From positions 18,880,090-18,944,089 of the forward strand of contig OZ023266.1 of assembly GCA_964006375.1 (NCBI GenBank): a stretch of DNA of 64,000 nucleotides. Reading direction: 5' to 3'. This DNA comes from Tillus elongatus. Taxonomy: Eukaryota > Arthropoda > Insecta > Coleoptera > Cleridae. Shown here in pieces: positions 63,478 through 64,000 of this stretch. Within the stretch, counting starts at the first letter, position 1. Each line of letters starts with the position of its first letter. The translations under genes and the position numbers were made by a program. The notes beneath the pieces were generated by a model. The model saw nothing but the letters and a program-made list of their open reading frames with translations, had not been told where the DNA came from and searched no databases.

Positions 63478-63600
63478 AACTGACCTCGAATATAAGTTCT
63501 ATGGCTCCTAGTTGCCTCTTATTTGAAGAAATTTGTATAAAATTTTAACAGTTTGCGATTTCTTAATAAGTGAATCTTTTTAACGAAAATTCACTAAAAG
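63478..63600 (-). mobile_element. Second family D head, minus orientation
   Basis: CTCCTAGTTGCCTCTTATTT and CGAAAATTCACTAAAAG repeat the head in tandem with the previous one but more diverged. Confidence 0.7.
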
Positions 63601-64000
63601 AGCTCCATTAAAACCACAGAAATGAATTTATTTATGCACAAGTTGACAGACACCTATTAAAATCTTGCAGCGACTTAACACTAAATAATTGTTATCGGAG
63701 CTCGTTCGCTTCATGGCTGAATAGTACATCAAATCATAGCCTTACATTCATATATTTAATATAAATGAATCAGTTTCACGTAACAAAGGCAACCGGAATG
63801 AACGTCCGTCTCGTAGACAACAAGAACACCAAGTGTGTAACAGTTACGTAGCAAATTCATCGAATGAGTCACAGATAGACAAGTTACTGTTCCCTCCGTG
63901 CTCCCGTGTCTGAGCTTCCATGTCCTGGAAGCGATGAGAAAGAGAACGATTCAATTTGCCGGTCCCTTGGCCACCGACGGCGGCGAACTCCTCATTAAAC
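63601..64000. other. Unassigned sequence at the window end
   Basis: No repeat or gene recognised. The final 60 bp are GC-rich and may belong to something beyond the edge. Confidence 0.35.

Overview
The window is a transposable-element-dense stretch of an arthropod, most likely insect, nuclear genome. The evidence is the mix of element families: a Ty3 LTR element, several non-LTR families (one with a DUF4780-type ORF1, one with a restriction-like endonuclease), Penelope-like pieces, hAT, two Tc1/mariner-type transposases and a tRNA-derived SINE. Long (TA)n tracts and insect-type TCAGTY initiators agree with this. I see no multi-exon host gene. Nothing looks bacterial or organellar. Family names come from recognising protein motifs and comparing copies inside the window by eye; no search was run.

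Layout. 0-9 kb: a broken CR1/Jockey-like LINE, then two Penelope-like 3' ends, each holding a 70-bp tandem array and a decayed hammerhead-like hairpin, with a small MITE between (TA)n tracts. 9-14 kb: a mariner-type remnant between long inverted repeats, a minus-strand R4/R2-type LINE 3' end and simple repeats. 14-20 kb: a unit with about 370-bp terminal inverted repeats enclosing a decayed minus-strand gene with XPG/FEN1-like motifs. Its left repeat is split by about 2.9 kb of a high-copy repeat, called family D here, that also contains a tRNA-Pro relic. 20-24 kb: a frameshifted Tc1/mariner element and a fold-back MITE. 25-28 kb: LINE and SINE pieces. 30.8-37.4 kb: a very young Ty3 element whose LTRs carry a heat-shock-element array and whose integrase has lost a catalytic Asp. 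39.8-41.5 kb: a hAT element with a perfect 8-bp target duplication, itself hit by a LINE. 44-46.4 kb: two family D copies. 46.7-48.0 kb: a TCTCG-type pentanucleotide array. 48.0-50.1 kb: a zinc-finger gene fragment, an intact orphan ORF with a TATA-plus-initiator promoter, and a cluster of promoter-type motifs. 50.8-56.0 kb: a full-length I/R1-type LINE inserted into an older copy of its own family with a 14-bp target duplication. 57.6-60.4 kb: SINE plus LINE. 60.4-64 kb: mostly unassigned sequence, a psq-type HTH fragment and more family D.

Family D dominates. A copy runs from a GTGAATTTTC/GAAAATTCAC hairpin end, through a (TA)n tract and an AT-rich body, to a roughly 310-bp end unit with inverted termini TCTGGACGCAGCAAGTGCG. 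Its subterminal inverted repeats, terminal hairpin, central microsatellite and insertion into a T-run resemble DINE-1-type non-autonomous Helentrons. It probably seeded most of the (TA)n tracts.

The best candidates for something undescribed are the TIR-flanked XPG-like gene, the orphan ORF with its zinc-finger neighbour, and the heat-shock promoter in the Ty3 LTR.
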